A stretch of DNA of 64,000 nt from positions 1 to 64,000 of the IMG/VR virus record IMGVR_UViG_3300042691_040495; one strand, 5' to 3'. Shown here piece after piece: positions 8,240 through 17,296 of this stretch (position 1 is the first letter of the stretch; every line of letters starts with the position of its first letter). The notes under the pieces are model-generated. The model was given only the letters and a program-made list of their open reading frames with translations, did no database searches and was not told where the DNA came from. A program made the translations under genes and the position numbers. This DNA comes from a virus.

Positions 8240-9813
8240 AGTTTATGAATAATAAATTTATCAGTAAAAATATTATCTAATCCAGAATTATCTAACATAT
8301 AAATTGCGTCTTTATATGTATTTATGAGTGGTTTTCCATTAACATTAAATGACGTATTAAGTAAAACTGCTATACCAGATTGTTTTTCAAATTCTGTTAA
8401 TAGATCATATATGAAAGCATTCTGATCTCTGGTAACAGTTTGTAATCTGGCTGTTCCATCAATGTGAGTAATTGATACTAGTTGATCTTTATATTCTGGT
8501 CTGACTTTAGCATAGTAGCTCATAAATCTACTTTCTCCTTCAAACTCAAAATACTTATTAGCATCTTCTAGTTTAACTATTGGGGCAAATGGTCTGAACC
8601 ACTCCCTCTTTTTTACCTTATCATTTAAAATATCTTTCATATTAGGAATAGAGGGATTACATAAAATGCTTCTATTACCCAATGCTCTAGGTCCATGCTC
8701 AGAATTACCCTGTATCAAACCAACTATATTACCATTAGTTAATAGTTTCGCAGCTTTTTCGTGGCTGTATTTTGAAGAATGTCTGATTTCTATTATTTCA
8801 TAAAGATTATAAGGATCTAAAACTGGCAATCCACCATATGTTACATCAACTTGATCTCTCGGTTTCTCATGATCTAGCAACATTCCAAGAGCTAATCCAC
8901 AATCATTAGAATTTGGTGCAACAAATGTTGGCCTATTAAATAGTTCTTTAACTTTGGTATTACATACGACATTAAGAGCGCATCCACCAGTTAAACATAT
9001 TGGCATATCTGGATATTCATTAACAACTGGAGTTATTAATTCAAAAAATACTTCTTCAAATGCTGCCTGAGACGTAGCAGCTATATCTAGAGCTATTTGA
9101 CCATCTAATCTATTATCTGTTGTAAAAATAACTCCAATATTAGATCCTACTATAGTATTAATTTTAGATAGGTAATCTCCACCATCAGGTTTGCTATAGT
9201 AATATTCTTTAAAATATGGTAGCCATTCACTATTAGTTTTACCATATCCACATAATCCCATAAGTTTTCCAGAGTATACCAGATTGCCCATTCCTAATTC
9301 TGATTCAAATTTTATAGGAGATAAAAAATGACCAAAAGACATATATGCAAATCCAAAATCAATTTCAACACGTTTAATATTTTTTACACTATTTTCTCTA
9401 GTAGCATGAAATATATTAAAGAATCCGTCGCTACCACCACCATCATAACTAATAACCAAAGACTCTGGAAAAGGAGACTGATAAAATGTACCAGCAGCAT
9501 GAGCATGGTGATGCAAACAAGGTACTCTTTCTTTTGCATTTATAAATTTCTCATAATGTAAATACTCATCCCCATATACTACATCGGTATTGGAGTATAT
9601 TACAGTATCAAAATTTAAATCTATGTTAAAATGAGTACTAATATAATTTAACATTTCTTGCAGAATAAATTTATTATGATGACATAATAGATATTGAGTT
9701 AATCCATAATTTTTTCTATTAATAAATCTTTCTATTTCAATTACTCTATAGTTAGAACCATCTCTAAAAGCTATTCCACCATTATGGGATCCGTATATAG
9801 CAATATTATTCAT
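8236..9813 (-). CDS. NodU/CmcH-family carbamoyltransferase
   Basis: 525 aa, full length. The N-terminal Kae1-like domain has HHHAHAAGTFYQSPF and VISYDGGGSDGF (ATP/carbamoyl-adenylate chemistry); the C-terminal domain has GNSEHGPRALGNRS and FRPFAPIV, hallmarks of the family. These enzymes use carbamoyl phosphate and ATP to carbamoylate sugar or antibiotic hydroxyls. In this operon the likely acceptor is a sugar on a phage- or host-derived glycan; a modified DNA base is the alternative. Overlaps both neighbours by a few bases. Confidence 0.95.
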   Translation of the reverse strand: MNNIAIYGSHNGGIAFRDGSNYRVIEIERFINRKNYGLTQYLLCHHNKFILQEMLNYISTHFNIDLNFDTVIYSNTDVVYGDEYLHYEKFINAKERVPCLHHHAHAAGTFYQSPFPESLVISYDGGGSDGFFNIFHATRENSVKNIKRVEIDFGFAYMSFGHFLSPIKFESELGMGNLVYSGKLMGLCGYGKTNSEWLPYFKEYYYSKPDGGDYLSKINTIVGSNIGVIFTTDNRLDGQIALDIAATSQAAFEEVFFELITPVVNEYPDMPICLTGGCALNVVCNTKVKELFNRPTFVAPNSNDCGLALGMLLDHEKPRDQVDVTYGGLPVLDPYNLYEIIEIRHSSKYSHEKAAKLLTNGNIVGLIQGNSEHGPRALGNRSILCNPSIPNMKDILNDKVKKREWFRPFAPIVKLEDANKYFEFEGESRFMSYYAKVRPEYKDQLVSITHIDGTARLQTVTRDQNAFIYDLLTEFEKQSGIAVLLNTSFNVNGKPLINTYKDAIYMLDNSGLDNIFTDKFIIHKL

Positions 9814-10513
9814 TTGTATTGGGTACTAATAGCCCATCTCCACGCATTTCTAAAATATTAATATGTTTATAATTGTATTTATTAGAATAGTCATCAATAA
9901 TAGTTTGAATAAACTCTGCAGTATGACCACCAGCAGAATAATTAATTTCAAATTCAATAATAGGTTTATATAATAGATTATCCATTATAGATAGTATATC
10001 TTTTAAAATTAATGTATCACTATTTTCAGTATCAATTTTAATAAAACTTTTTTTATTTAAAAGTCCATTATTGTTAAAAAAATCTGATATCTTTGCGGTT
10101 TCTCTCTGATTCGTATTTTTATAATGGTTCGTTTTTGATAATCCAAAATTAATATATTCATTATTGTTTAATATTTGTTCGTCAATATATTCATCATCAA
10201 AATTAATATTGATAATTTTATCTAAAATAATATCATTATATACTGATACAGTATGGTCATTTTCATATTTATTCTTCATATAAGAATATAGTTTTGTATT
10301 ACCTTCAAACAAATAAGCTTTTTCAATATTAAGAATTGATTTTTCTTTAATTAAATCATAGACCTTACCAACATTGGCACCGATATCTATATAAATAGTA
10401 GGATCGTGTTTATAATACGATTGTAAAATATTAGATATGCCACATAAAAATGGCTCAACGTGCTGTGAGCAATGATGATCATCCCATCGTTTTATATAAT
10501 AATTATAATCCAT
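9806..10513 (-). CDS. FkbM-family methyltransferase
   Basis: 235 aa. SAM-binding motif IYIDIGANVGKV near residue 40, an acidic strand-2 end (YLFEGNTKLY) and the FkbM signature FIKIDTENSD (about residue 158; usual form IKIDTEGxE). FkbM enzymes methylate hydroxyls of sugars and polyketides, and commonly sit in polysaccharide clusters. It lies between the GlcNAc-transferase-like gene (3-nt gap) and the carbamoyltransferase gene (8-nt overlap). Confidence 0.8.
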   Translation of the reverse strand: MDYNYYIKRWDDHHCSQHVEPFLCGISNILQSYYKHDPTIYIDIGANVGKVYDLIKEKSILNIEKAYLFEGNTKLYSYMKNKYENDHTVSVYNDIILDKIININFDDEYIDEQILNNNEYINFGLSKTNHYKNTNQRETAKISDFFNNNGLLNKKSFIKIDTENSDTLILKDILSIMDNLLYKPIIEFEINYSAGGHTAEFIQTIIDDYSNKYNYKHINILEMRGDGLLVPNTNE

Positions 10514-10516
10514 GAT

Positions 10517-11809
10517 TTATAAATTACCAGTAATTGGTTCGGCCCAACCGTTCTTTATGCTATGGGGCCAAACTATCCAGCTAGTAGGTAGTTTTTCAGT
10601 TTGGAACTCTCTCCATACTTTACAATACCCGTCTGGATCATTCTTCATAGAGAGTATCTCATTAGCATCTGCATCTTGTCTATACATATCCTCTCCTTTT
10701 TCATCCTTAAAAGCAACAGCCCAAAAATCATAATCGTTTTCTGGAACTTGATCATATTGAATATCTATACAGTGTTTAAATATTCTTAATAATTTACTAT
10801 CAAATTCTTCATCTGATAAGTTTGTTGTTTCTGGATCTGGTGGAGGTTTTCGGTCAATAACTCTTTTTTGAATTGCTCTTTTACCAAAACATAGTCCTGA
10901 ATATTTTTCATAATCTCTTAATGTTCTTATTGATCCAAATCCGTATCTTCCAAAATCTATATCTCTTTTCTCTCCATCCATTTCAAATAATTTACGATTT
11001 TTTAAATGACAATAATTATTTCTCTTAGCCCAATCTTTGTCATCATCCCATTGTTTTGTTCGCCCTTTTCTGGTATATTCATGCCAACATATAACTTTAT
11101 TAGGATGAAATAAATCATATCCCCATGTATATGCTCTAACAGCTATGCTTATTTCCTCTCCATGAAAATAATATTCTGGATCATGAGGGACTTCTATGCT
11201 AAATTCTCCTAGAGTAAAAGCAAAATGAGCACTATAAAATCTTGCAGGCAGAGGTTTTGTGATATCATCATGAGGTTCATATGATGCAGGAAGGAAGAAC
11301 ACGGCGCCTTCTGGTATGAATCTATCAAAATTCATTTTCCATGGTTCGTTTATTCTTGCTCCGGGATCATTGTCAGGGTCGAAACTGGGAATATATCCTG
11401 TCAGTAATGGTTTTTTATATCCATCTTTTTGTAAGTCTTTTAACATATTAATTAATTCAGTATCCCAATGCGGGACAAATCTATGATGACTATCTAATTG
11501 TAAAGTATATTTTTCACCATCATATAATGATTGAACACTATTTCTGGCCCAACAAACTCCTTTACTATCCAAATAGTTAACATCTAGTATTCTGAATCTT
11601 GGGTCATTTTTAAATTCTTCTAAATTGTCCCACTCATCTTTGTCACAATGCTGCCAGCATATTCCGAATCTTAGTAGTTCTGGATGGTCAGCTTTATCTA
11701 TCATGTCTTTAAGAGTTGGCAATAATTGAGGATCTCTGTAAGAAGCTATTTGAACAAAAATTGTATTCTTACGATCCTTCTTAATTTTCTCTTCTTTCTT
11801 GCGCTTCAT
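10517..11809 (-). CDS. GlcNAc-transferase-like protein (GT60 / PF11397 type)
   Basis: 430 aa. After a Lys-rich N-terminus comes IFVQIASYRDPQLLPTL, then RFGICWQHC, YLDSKGVCWARN and TLQLDSHHRF (metal site DSH). Further on are FTLGEFSIEVPHDPEYYFHGEE and HPNKVICWHEYTR. These match the family of Skp1-type hydroxyproline GlcNAc-transferases, which are also common in large viruses and bacterial glycan loci. Eukaryotic members add GlcNAc to hydroxyproline, notable next to Pro/Thr-rich proteins, but acceptor specificity here is unproven. Confidence 0.85.
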   Translation of the reverse strand: MKRKKEEKIKKDRKNTIFVQIASYRDPQLLPTLKDMIDKADHPELLRFGICWQHCDKDEWDNLEEFKNDPRFRILDVNYLDSKGVCWARNSVQSLYDGEKYTLQLDSHHRFVPHWDTELINMLKDLQKDGYKKPLLTGYIPSFDPDNDPGARINEPWKMNFDRFIPEGAVFFLPASYEPHDDITKPLPARFYSAHFAFTLGEFSIEVPHDPEYYFHGEEISIAVRAYTWGYDLFHPNKVICWHEYTRKGRTKQWDDDKDWAKRNNYCHLKNRKLFEMDGEKRDIDFGRYGFGSIRTLRDYEKYSGLCFGKRAIQKRVIDRKPPPDPETTNLSDEEFDSKLLRIFKHCIDIQYDQVPENDYDFWAVAFKDEKGEDMYRQDADANEILSMKNDPDGYCKVWREFQTEKLPTSWIVWPHSIKNGWAEPITGNL

Positions 11810-13433
11810 AAAAATGTACTCTGTTATGGGTTATAGGACTAGATAATAGTATTGCTGAACGAACTTTTTCTTCAACTGTTAAAGTATATATATGACTCAT
11901 CCATGTTTGTTCAAATGGATTCTCCCATTTTGTATCTAAAAACAGCTTTTGATTACCTTCTTGATCTATAATATGAGGCCAATTACAATAGTAAACTTCC
12001 CCTTCAGCATAAGGATTACCATTATAAGATTTTATATGATGAAATTTTGTTGATGGTTTTTTATTGCCTCTTCCAAAAAATTTCATTCTTTTTTCTGATG
12101 GAACATTATGCCAACTCCATTGATCAGAATTATTGCCATAAAATTCACTAAAACTTAATTTCAAAAAATCATAATATTCATTATCCATTATTCTTATGGC
12201 AACATTAAAAAGACCATCTACTTTTTTATTAAAACCAAACGAGCATCTATTATCAAAATCTAGAAGCATATCATCTTCAAAAAAGAACATGTATTTTGAA
12301 CCAGTATCTGCAAAATGTTCAGCTGCTATTTGTCTTGAACGACAAATTCCCTTGTTGCCGTGTCTAATTTCTTCAAAGTTATATTTTTTGGTTATAACAT
12401 CGTATTTTTCAAACAGTTCTGGTTTCGTTGTATTATTAAGCAAAATTTTTCTTGTTTTATTTAAGAAATTATTGTCATATTTTTCAAAACTATCCAAAAC
12501 CATTTGTAGTTGTTCTGGAGAATTAAATGCATTAATATACAAAAGTATATCATTATTGGTATGTTTTTTCCTTTTGGGTTTACCAACATCCTGAACTATG
12601 GTTATGTTATTTTTTACTTTTTCGAAGAATGTAGACAGCAATCCATTATCTTCTATCATTTCAAATTTAAATACATCAGTATCTAAATATGTCATTATTG
12701 TAAAAATGCTTTCTTCTGTTCCCATTAAGCCAGAATTAAGAGTATCATTTAGTAATGAATAATATAATTCATTTGCTTTTGATATATAATCTATATGACC
12801 ACCAAAAAATCCACCTCTAGCAACCCTGTTAACACTGTCGCTATGACAGTACTCTTTCATTTTATCTATTTTGAATCCGTGTATCTCTGAGTTGGTTTCA
12901 TATGGAAAACATATAAATAAAAATTTATCAACAATACTTTCTATTTTTTCTATTACATTATCATGACTAAAATATCCAGGATGCACAGTATTTGCTATCC
13001 CTCCATCCAACCAAAATAAATATTCTGTATTAAATGGGTTAAAACATTTTGCATTATGCAGAAAGAACATCTTGCTCATAACCATAGGGTTGTAAAGTTC
13101 CATTCTGCACTGTGTGCTATCTTTTAACCATCCTACTTGATTTTGCCATTCATCATTAAGTCTTATTTTCTGTACATTATCAAAAAATGGGAAGAAAGAC
13201 CCTTTAAATTGGTCTTTAGAATGATGGTAAACCACAGTATTGGATTTTTCTCTGTGTTCCCAAACTATATGTTCGTGTTCTTTGTCTATAAATACTATTA
13301 AGGGTATATCTTTTAGGGATTTGAGCAGTACAATAAAGTTATCAACATAATGCTGAAACGATCTTCCCCATCCTTCTGATAGATTATCCCTACCAAGATC
13401 CCATATACCGGTCACAATAGTAGAGTTTATCAT
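11781..13433 (-). CDS. HtrL/YibB-like and glycosyltransferase fusion
   Basis: 550 aa from the ATG at 13433; a longer in-frame start at 13523 would lie upstream of the promoter at 13476-13504. Residues 1-280 match HtrL/YibB: STIVTGIWDLGR, YNPMVMSKMFFLHNA, FWLDGGIANTV and GGFFGGH. Residues about 300-550 are a second GT-A-like module, ILLYINAFNSPEQLQ, GNKGICRSRQIAAEH, then MFFFEDDMLL with the EDD metal motif. First gene of the minus operon. HtrL-like proteins occur in LPS/capsule loci; the two-module fusion suggests two consecutive sugar transfers. Confidence 0.75.
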   Translation of the reverse strand: MINSTIVTGIWDLGRDNLSEGWGRSFQHYVDNFIVLLKSLKDIPLIVFIDKEHEHIVWEHREKSNTVVYHHSKDQFKGSFFPFFDNVQKIRLNDEWQNQVGWLKDSTQCRMELYNPMVMSKMFFLHNAKCFNPFNTEYLFWLDGGIANTVHPGYFSHDNVIEKIESIVDKFLFICFPYETNSEIHGFKIDKMKEYCHSDSVNRVARGGFFGGHIDYISKANELYYSLLNDTLNSGLMGTEESIFTIMTYLDTDVFKFEMIEDNGLLSTFFEKVKNNITIVQDVGKPKRKKHTNNDILLYINAFNSPEQLQMVLDSFEKYDNNFLNKTRKILLNNTTKPELFEKYDVITKKYNFEEIRHGNKGICRSRQIAAEHFADTGSKYMFFFEDDMLLDFDNRCSFGFNKKVDGLFNVAIRIMDNEYYDFLKLSFSEFYGNNSDQWSWHNVPSEKRMKFFGRGNKKPSTKFHHIKSYNGNPYAEGEVYYCNWPHIIDQEGNQKLFLDTKWENPFEQTWMSHIYTLTVEEKVRSAILLSSPITHNRVHFYEAQERREN

Positions 13434-13475
13434 AGTTAAGTATGTATTATAGTAATATCCGCCCGCTCTGCATAA

Positions 13476-13504
13476 TATATAATCAGAAATTAGCCTATCG
13501 TCAA
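13476..13504 (-). promoter_or_regulatory. Sigma70-type promoter of the minus-strand glycan operon
   Basis: On the minus strand TTGACG (13504-13499), a 17-nt spacer and TATATA (13481-13476). Transcription would begin near 13469, 36 nt before the ATG at 13433. This excludes the longer in-frame start at 13523. Confidence 0.6.
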
Positions 13505-13528
13505 GACAAAAAAATCTTATCAAAGTGG

Positions 13529-13556
13529 TTGACAGTCCTTTGATCTTTCCTATAAT
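13529..13556 (+). promoter_or_regulatory. Consensus sigma70-type promoter, divergent
   Basis: TTGACA (13529-13534), 16-nt spacer, TATAAT (13551-13556): both hexamers match the consensus exactly. It faces the plus-strand operon starting at 13590, about 27 nt after the expected start site. Confidence 0.75.
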
Positions 13557-13589
13557 AACGTTGTATGGGCCGATAACCAGAGATTTGAA

Positions 13590-13781
13590 ATGAGAAATTT
13601 AGACGATAATAACGATAAAAAACCAGAAAGAAGGCAGAAAGTCAAAAAACAGCACATTAAAAAGAATATGCTTGATGATGAGCTGATAAATAAGAACAAT
13701 GCCAAGAAAGAAATAAAAAAACTCAAAGAGAGTTTTGATGACGAAGAGTGGGAAAACTGGGATAGATTTTACAATCATTAA
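13590..13781 (+). CDS. Small highly charged protein, unknown
   Basis: 63 aa, about half Lys, Arg, Asp, Glu or Asn, with a C-terminal DDEEWENWDRFYNH acidic-aromatic tail. No fold recognised. First gene after the consensus promoter at 13529-13556, so probably expressed early by host polymerase. Small charged early phage proteins are often host-takeover factors; that is only a possibility here. Confidence 0.6.
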   Translation: MRNLDDNNDKKPERRQKVKKQHIKKNMLDDELINKNNAKKEIKKLKESFDDEEWENWDRFYNH

Positions 13782-13785
13782 TTAT

Positions 13786-14037
13786 ATGAAATATTTAGAA
13801 GAAATATCTATTGGTGATTGTTTTGTTCTATCTGGTAATTATTTTATATTAACAACCGACTTTAAAAAAAATGGTGATAAATTAGCAGTATGTTTATCTG
13901 ATGGTTCATCCAAATGGATTAAATCTAATGATATGATTGATCCTATTGATATATTTACATTAGATAAAGATAATAACATTATAGCAATAAGAGAGAGAGA
14001 AAAAAATGCTGCTAATACGAATACAAACATTTCTTAA
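13786..14037 (+). CDS. Hypothetical small protein
   Basis: 83 aa from the ATG at 13786 (MKYLEEISIGDCF); the upstream in-frame ATG at 13735 would overlap the previous gene by 47 nt. The pattern GDCFVLSGNYFIL...LAVCLSDGSSKWI suggests a small beta-barrel (SH3-like) as in phage YxKT-type proteins. Its 3' end overlaps the zinc-ribbon gene by 32 nt. Confidence 0.6.
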   Translation: MKYLEEISIGDCFVLSGNYFILTTDFKKNGDKLAVCLSDGSSKWIKSNDMIDPIDIFTLDKDNNIIAIREREKNAANTNTNIS

Positions 14038-14257
14038 GTCATTATTCTTTCATGTGTGGAACGGATTTCCCAAAACTACACAGTCTGAAATTTTAGATAG
14101 ATATTCTATATGTATAGAATGCTCTGATTTTAACAGAGAAAAATCTGAATGCAATATATGTGGTTGTGCCATTAGCAAAAAAAGTAAATTCCTTAACAAA
14201 TTGGCATGGGCGGATCAAGAATGTCCTGCTGGAAAATGGTCAAAAATTATTAGGTGA
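14006..14257 (+). CDS. Small zinc-ribbon protein
   Basis: 83 aa. CIECSDFN...CNICGC (residues 36-54) gives two CxxC knuckles, followed by QECPAGKW near the end, the layout of DUF6171-like phage proteins. Role unknown; possibly nucleic-acid or protein binding. Overlaps the preceding gene and ends 3 nt before the macro-domain gene. Confidence 0.65.
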   Translation: MLLIRIQTFLKSLFFHVWNGFPKTTQSEILDRYSICIECSDFNREKSECNICGCAISKKSKFLNKLAWADQECPAGKWSKIIR

Positions 14258-14260
14258 ATT

Positions 14261-14833
14261 ATGACAAGTAAAATAATCAACAAAAAAAATAATCATAATA
14301 ATATAGTATATTCTAATAATGATTTATTTGAAATGATTAGAAATAGAGTAAGTTCAGGAAACGAAGGCGCAACTGTGTTTGTTCCACATGTTTGTAATAA
14401 TATAGACTTATTCGGTGCCGGATTTGCATCACAAGTAGCCATAAAATATCCAATAGTAAAAGAAAATTATCATCTATTAGGTAAAAGTTTTCTGAAAACA
14501 AATCTTGGTTATTCTCAAATTGTTAAAGTTTATGAAAATGATAAATATAGACATAAATTATGTTTTGTAAATATGATAGGACAAAATGGAGTAAAAAGTA
14601 TCACAAATACCAGACCACTAAATTATTTAGCTCTGGTTAAAGCTATGAACTCTTTATCTCAACATATACATACAAATACCGGGTTTTTGAATAAAAGTGA
14701 AAAAATAGAGATTCATTGTCCAAAATTCGGGAGCGGACTCGCTGGAGGAAACTGGGATTTTATAACAGATATTATAGAGGATGTTTGGGGCAAATTTTTT
14801 GTAACAGTATATAATTATCCGCCCAAAAAATAA
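14261..14833 (+). CDS. Macro-domain protein (ADP-ribose binding)
   Basis: 190 aa. VFVPHVCNNIDLFGAGFA (residues 39-56) is the macro-domain loop (HxxNxxGxxGxGxA-like), and HCPKFGSGLAGGNWD (about residues 152-166) is the second, phosphate-binding loop. The fold binds ADP-ribose, and many members remove ADP-ribose from proteins or dephosphorylate ADP-ribose-1''-phosphate. In a phage it could undo host ADP-ribosylation or bind NAD-derived defence signals (inference). Sits at the head of the second glycan locus, 4 nt before the next gene. Confidence 0.8.
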   Translation: MTSKIINKKNNHNNIVYSNNDLFEMIRNRVSSGNEGATVFVPHVCNNIDLFGAGFASQVAIKYPIVKENYHLLGKSFLKTNLGYSQIVKVYENDKYRHKLCFVNMIGQNGVKSITNTRPLNYLALVKAMNSLSQHIHTNTGFLNKSEKIEIHCPKFGSGLAGGNWDFITDIIEDVWGKFFVTVYNYPPKK

Positions 14834-14837
14834 TACT

Positions 14838-15485
14838 ATGAGAAAAGTTATTAGTTTTAGTTTGTGGGGAGATAACCCTAAATATACTTTTGGAGCTATT
14901 AGAAATGCAGAATTGTTACATCAAATATACCCAGGATGGGAAGCATATTTCTTTCTAGGATCAACTGTTCCAGAAGCTATTTGGAAAAATCTATTACTAA
15001 TTCCAAATATAACTGTCTTTTATAAAGACTCGCCCGGAGATTGGAGTTCCATGTTTTGGAGATTTGAAACGTGCTATGATCCTGGTGTTGATATTTCAAT
15101 TTTTAGAGATACAGATTCTAGAATCTCAATGAGAGAAAAATACGCAGTCGATGAATGGCTAGAATCTGATAAAACTTTTCATATCATGAGAGATCATCCT
15201 CATCATGGATTTCCTATTCTCGGTGGAATGTGGGGATATAAATCTAATAATAAATATCCAATGAAAAAACTATTAGAAACTTTTCAAAGAAAAGATAAGT
15301 ATGGTACAGACTATGAATTTTTCTATAACTCATTGTATCCATTAATAAAAAATGATAAAATAGTTCATGATCCATTTTTCGATAATATTCCTTTTCCAAC
15401 TGAGAGGATAGACAAAGAATTTGTTGGGGATGTATTCGATGAACAGGATAATAGACATCCTGATTATTGGAAATATATACCATGA
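14838..15485 (+). CDS. Glycosyltransferase-like protein, GT-A type
   Basis: 215 aa. The N-terminus ISFSLWGDNPKYTFGAIRNA is followed by YPGWEAYFFLGSTVP, then ISIFRDTDSRIS (DTD metal motif near residue 95) and HIMRDHPHHGFPILGGMWG. This is a family of short GT-like proteins found in marine phages and polysaccharide loci. No biochemical role is assigned that I know of. Its stop overlaps the next start (ATGA). Confidence 0.65.
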   Translation: MRKVISFSLWGDNPKYTFGAIRNAELLHQIYPGWEAYFFLGSTVPEAIWKNLLLIPNITVFYKDSPGDWSSMFWRFETCYDPGVDISIFRDTDSRISMREKYAVDEWLESDKTFHIMRDHPHHGFPILGGMWGYKSNNKYPMKKLLETFQRKDKYGTDYEFFYNSLYPLIKNDKIVHDPFFDNIPFPTERIDKEFVGDVFDEQDNRHPDYWKYIP

Positions 15486-16261
15486 TAAAAAATTATGGAT
15501 TTAATACTTTTGTAACCAAAAATTGGCTACCTTTAGCAGAAATATTGGTTGATTCGATTGTATCTTTTAGCAAGTACAAGATCACCGTTAACTGTATTAA
15601 TTTTGAGCATAACTTTAATCATGATCGGGTTGTTAGCAAAACCACAAATATAGATAATTTAAACTTTTATTCTATATGTATGATAAAATGGATGTCTCTT
15701 TTAGATAATCCTTACGATATATGTGCAATATTAGATTCTGATATGGTTGCTACTAAAGAGATAGATAATCTATTTTATGATAATGAAGATAAGATTAAAA
15801 ATTGCAAATTTCCACTATTGGCAAAACACCCGCACAACCCTTTTTCCAATCCTATTCATGCTGAGAATCTAAAAAATTTGTGTTCTTTATTTTCCCCAAA
15901 TATACCAAAAATGAATTGGGTATACGCATGTGGATTAATATCTCAACATCATAAAAATTTCATATCAGAATTAGTAAATAATATATCTTATTTTCATAAA
16001 CGAGGTATACAAACATACATAGAAGATGAAGGTATTTTAAATGCGCTACTAAATAAATATGAAGTTTCTGAAGACTTGGGATATAACCATATTCCCAATT
16101 CTACACTAATAAATGCATATATTAATAACGATATGGAAGATACCGAATTATATGATAGTTATTTAAAAAACTCCTGTCCTGTAAAATTTTATTTATTACA
16201 TGGATGTAAAAATCCCTTGATAGCAAAATCTCTACTACAACAAATAAAAAATAAAACATGA
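15482..16261 (+). CDS. Glycosyltransferase-like protein, GT-A type
   Basis: 259 aa from the ATG at 15482, which overlaps the previous stop as ATGA; the frame extends to 15467 but that start lies deep in the upstream gene. It has FVTKNWLPLAEILVDSI at the N-terminus, CAILDSDMVATKEID (DSD motif near residue 90) and a C-terminal His-containing FYLLHGCKNP. This is the layout of GT8-like retaining transferases, where a late His helps bind the metal. Specificity unknown. Confidence 0.65.
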   Translation: MIKNYGFNTFVTKNWLPLAEILVDSIVSFSKYKITVNCINFEHNFNHDRVVSKTTNIDNLNFYSICMIKWMSLLDNPYDICAILDSDMVATKEIDNLFYDNEDKIKNCKFPLLAKHPHNPFSNPIHAENLKNLCSLFSPNIPKMNWVYACGLISQHHKNFISELVNNISYFHKRGIQTYIEDEGILNALLNKYEVSEDLGYNHIPNSTLINAYINNDMEDTELYDSYLKNSCPVKFYLLHGCKNPLIAKSLLQQIKNKT

Positions 16262-16920
16262 TTATTCATCATCATCTAGGTTTGGGCGATCATTTTGTAT
16301 GTAATGGTTTGGTGAACTTTGTTGCCAAATATAGTCAAGAGTCTATAGATTTAGTATGTAAAAAGCATAATGAGCCTACTGTTAGTTCTTTATATTCTGA
16401 TAATCCCAATATTAATGTTATTCCTTTAAATATAAATTCACACAATGAAATAACTGAAATCAATAACTATGCATTTAAAACAAATCAAAAAATTCTTAGG
16501 GTAGGATTTGAGCATACTGATCCAAAAAATTGGGATAAGTCGTTCTATAAACAACTTGGTATTGATTTCTTAGAAAGGTATAGATTTTTTAAATTACCAA
16601 GAATCAAATCACAAAATATGCTACCAATTCCTGACAACAAATTTATTTTTGTTCATAATCAAAGTAGTGATCATATATTTAATCTTAATATAGAAACAAA
16701 ATTAAGTACAGTATTTGTTAAAAAAGAAGATACAAATGATTTATTATGCTATATTGATTTAATACAAAATGCTAATGAAATTCATTGTATTAATAGTTCA
16801 TTATTCCATCTGATAGATAGCATACCTAATATAACAAATAATTTATATTATCATAATGTTAGAAAACATCCATGTAATTTTCAAGTATCACCTAAATGGA
16901 GTATAATAGAGTATGTCTGA
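16258..16920 (+). CDS. GT-B-like (heptosyltransferase-type) protein
   Basis: 220 aa, shorter than GT9 enzymes (about 350 aa). It opens with IIHHHLGLGDHFVCNGLVN, the GLGD turn common to GT9 N-domains, and ends with an EIHCINSSLFHLIDS segment corresponding to the donor-site helix. Probably a minimal or degenerate member; whether it is catalytic is uncertain. Overlaps both neighbours. Confidence 0.55.
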   Translation: MIIHHHLGLGDHFVCNGLVNFVAKYSQESIDLVCKKHNEPTVSSLYSDNPNINVIPLNINSHNEITEINNYAFKTNQKILRVGFEHTDPKNWDKSFYKQLGIDFLERYRFFKLPRIKSQNMLPIPDNKFIFVHNQSSDHIFNLNIETKLSTVFVKKEDTNDLLCYIDLIQNANEIHCINSSLFHLIDSIPNITNNLYYHNVRKHPCNFQVSPKWSIIEYV

Positions 16921-17296
16921 AAAAATACCAATTTCTAATGGAGAATTATTAGATAAATTTTCTATATTAGAATTAAAATACAATAAAATTATAGATCCAG
17001 ATAAAATAAACAATATAAAAAATGAAATATCTTATTTAAGAGATATTTGTTATAATATCATTAATAGCTATAATATAACTAATCTTTATTACGAATTAAA
17101 ACAAGTCAATGAAGTATTATGGAACATAGAAGATAATATTAGAATAAAAGAAAATAAACAAGAATTTGATAATGAATTTATAGAGTTAGCTAGAAATGTA
17201 TACAAAACTAATGATAAACGAGCAAATATTAAAAAAACAATAAATGAAATATCAGGTTCAGAGATCATAGAAGAAAAATCCTATGAAAAATATTGA
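16913..17296 (+). CDS. DUF6165-family protein
   Basis: 127 aa. ISNGELLDKFSILELKYNKI at the N-terminus (usual form GELVDKxxILxIK) and, C-terminally, NEVLWNIEDNIR and YKTNDKRANIKK. These are conserved positions of DUF6165, a helical family found beside glycosyltransferases in phages and bacteria. Function unknown. Overlaps the exostosin-like gene by 14 nt. Confidence 0.7.
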   Translation: MSEKIPISNGELLDKFSILELKYNKIIDPDKINNIKNEISYLRDICYNIINSYNITNLYYELKQVNEVLWNIEDNIRIKENKQEFDNEFIELARNVYKTNDKRANIKKTINEISGSEIIEEKSYEKY

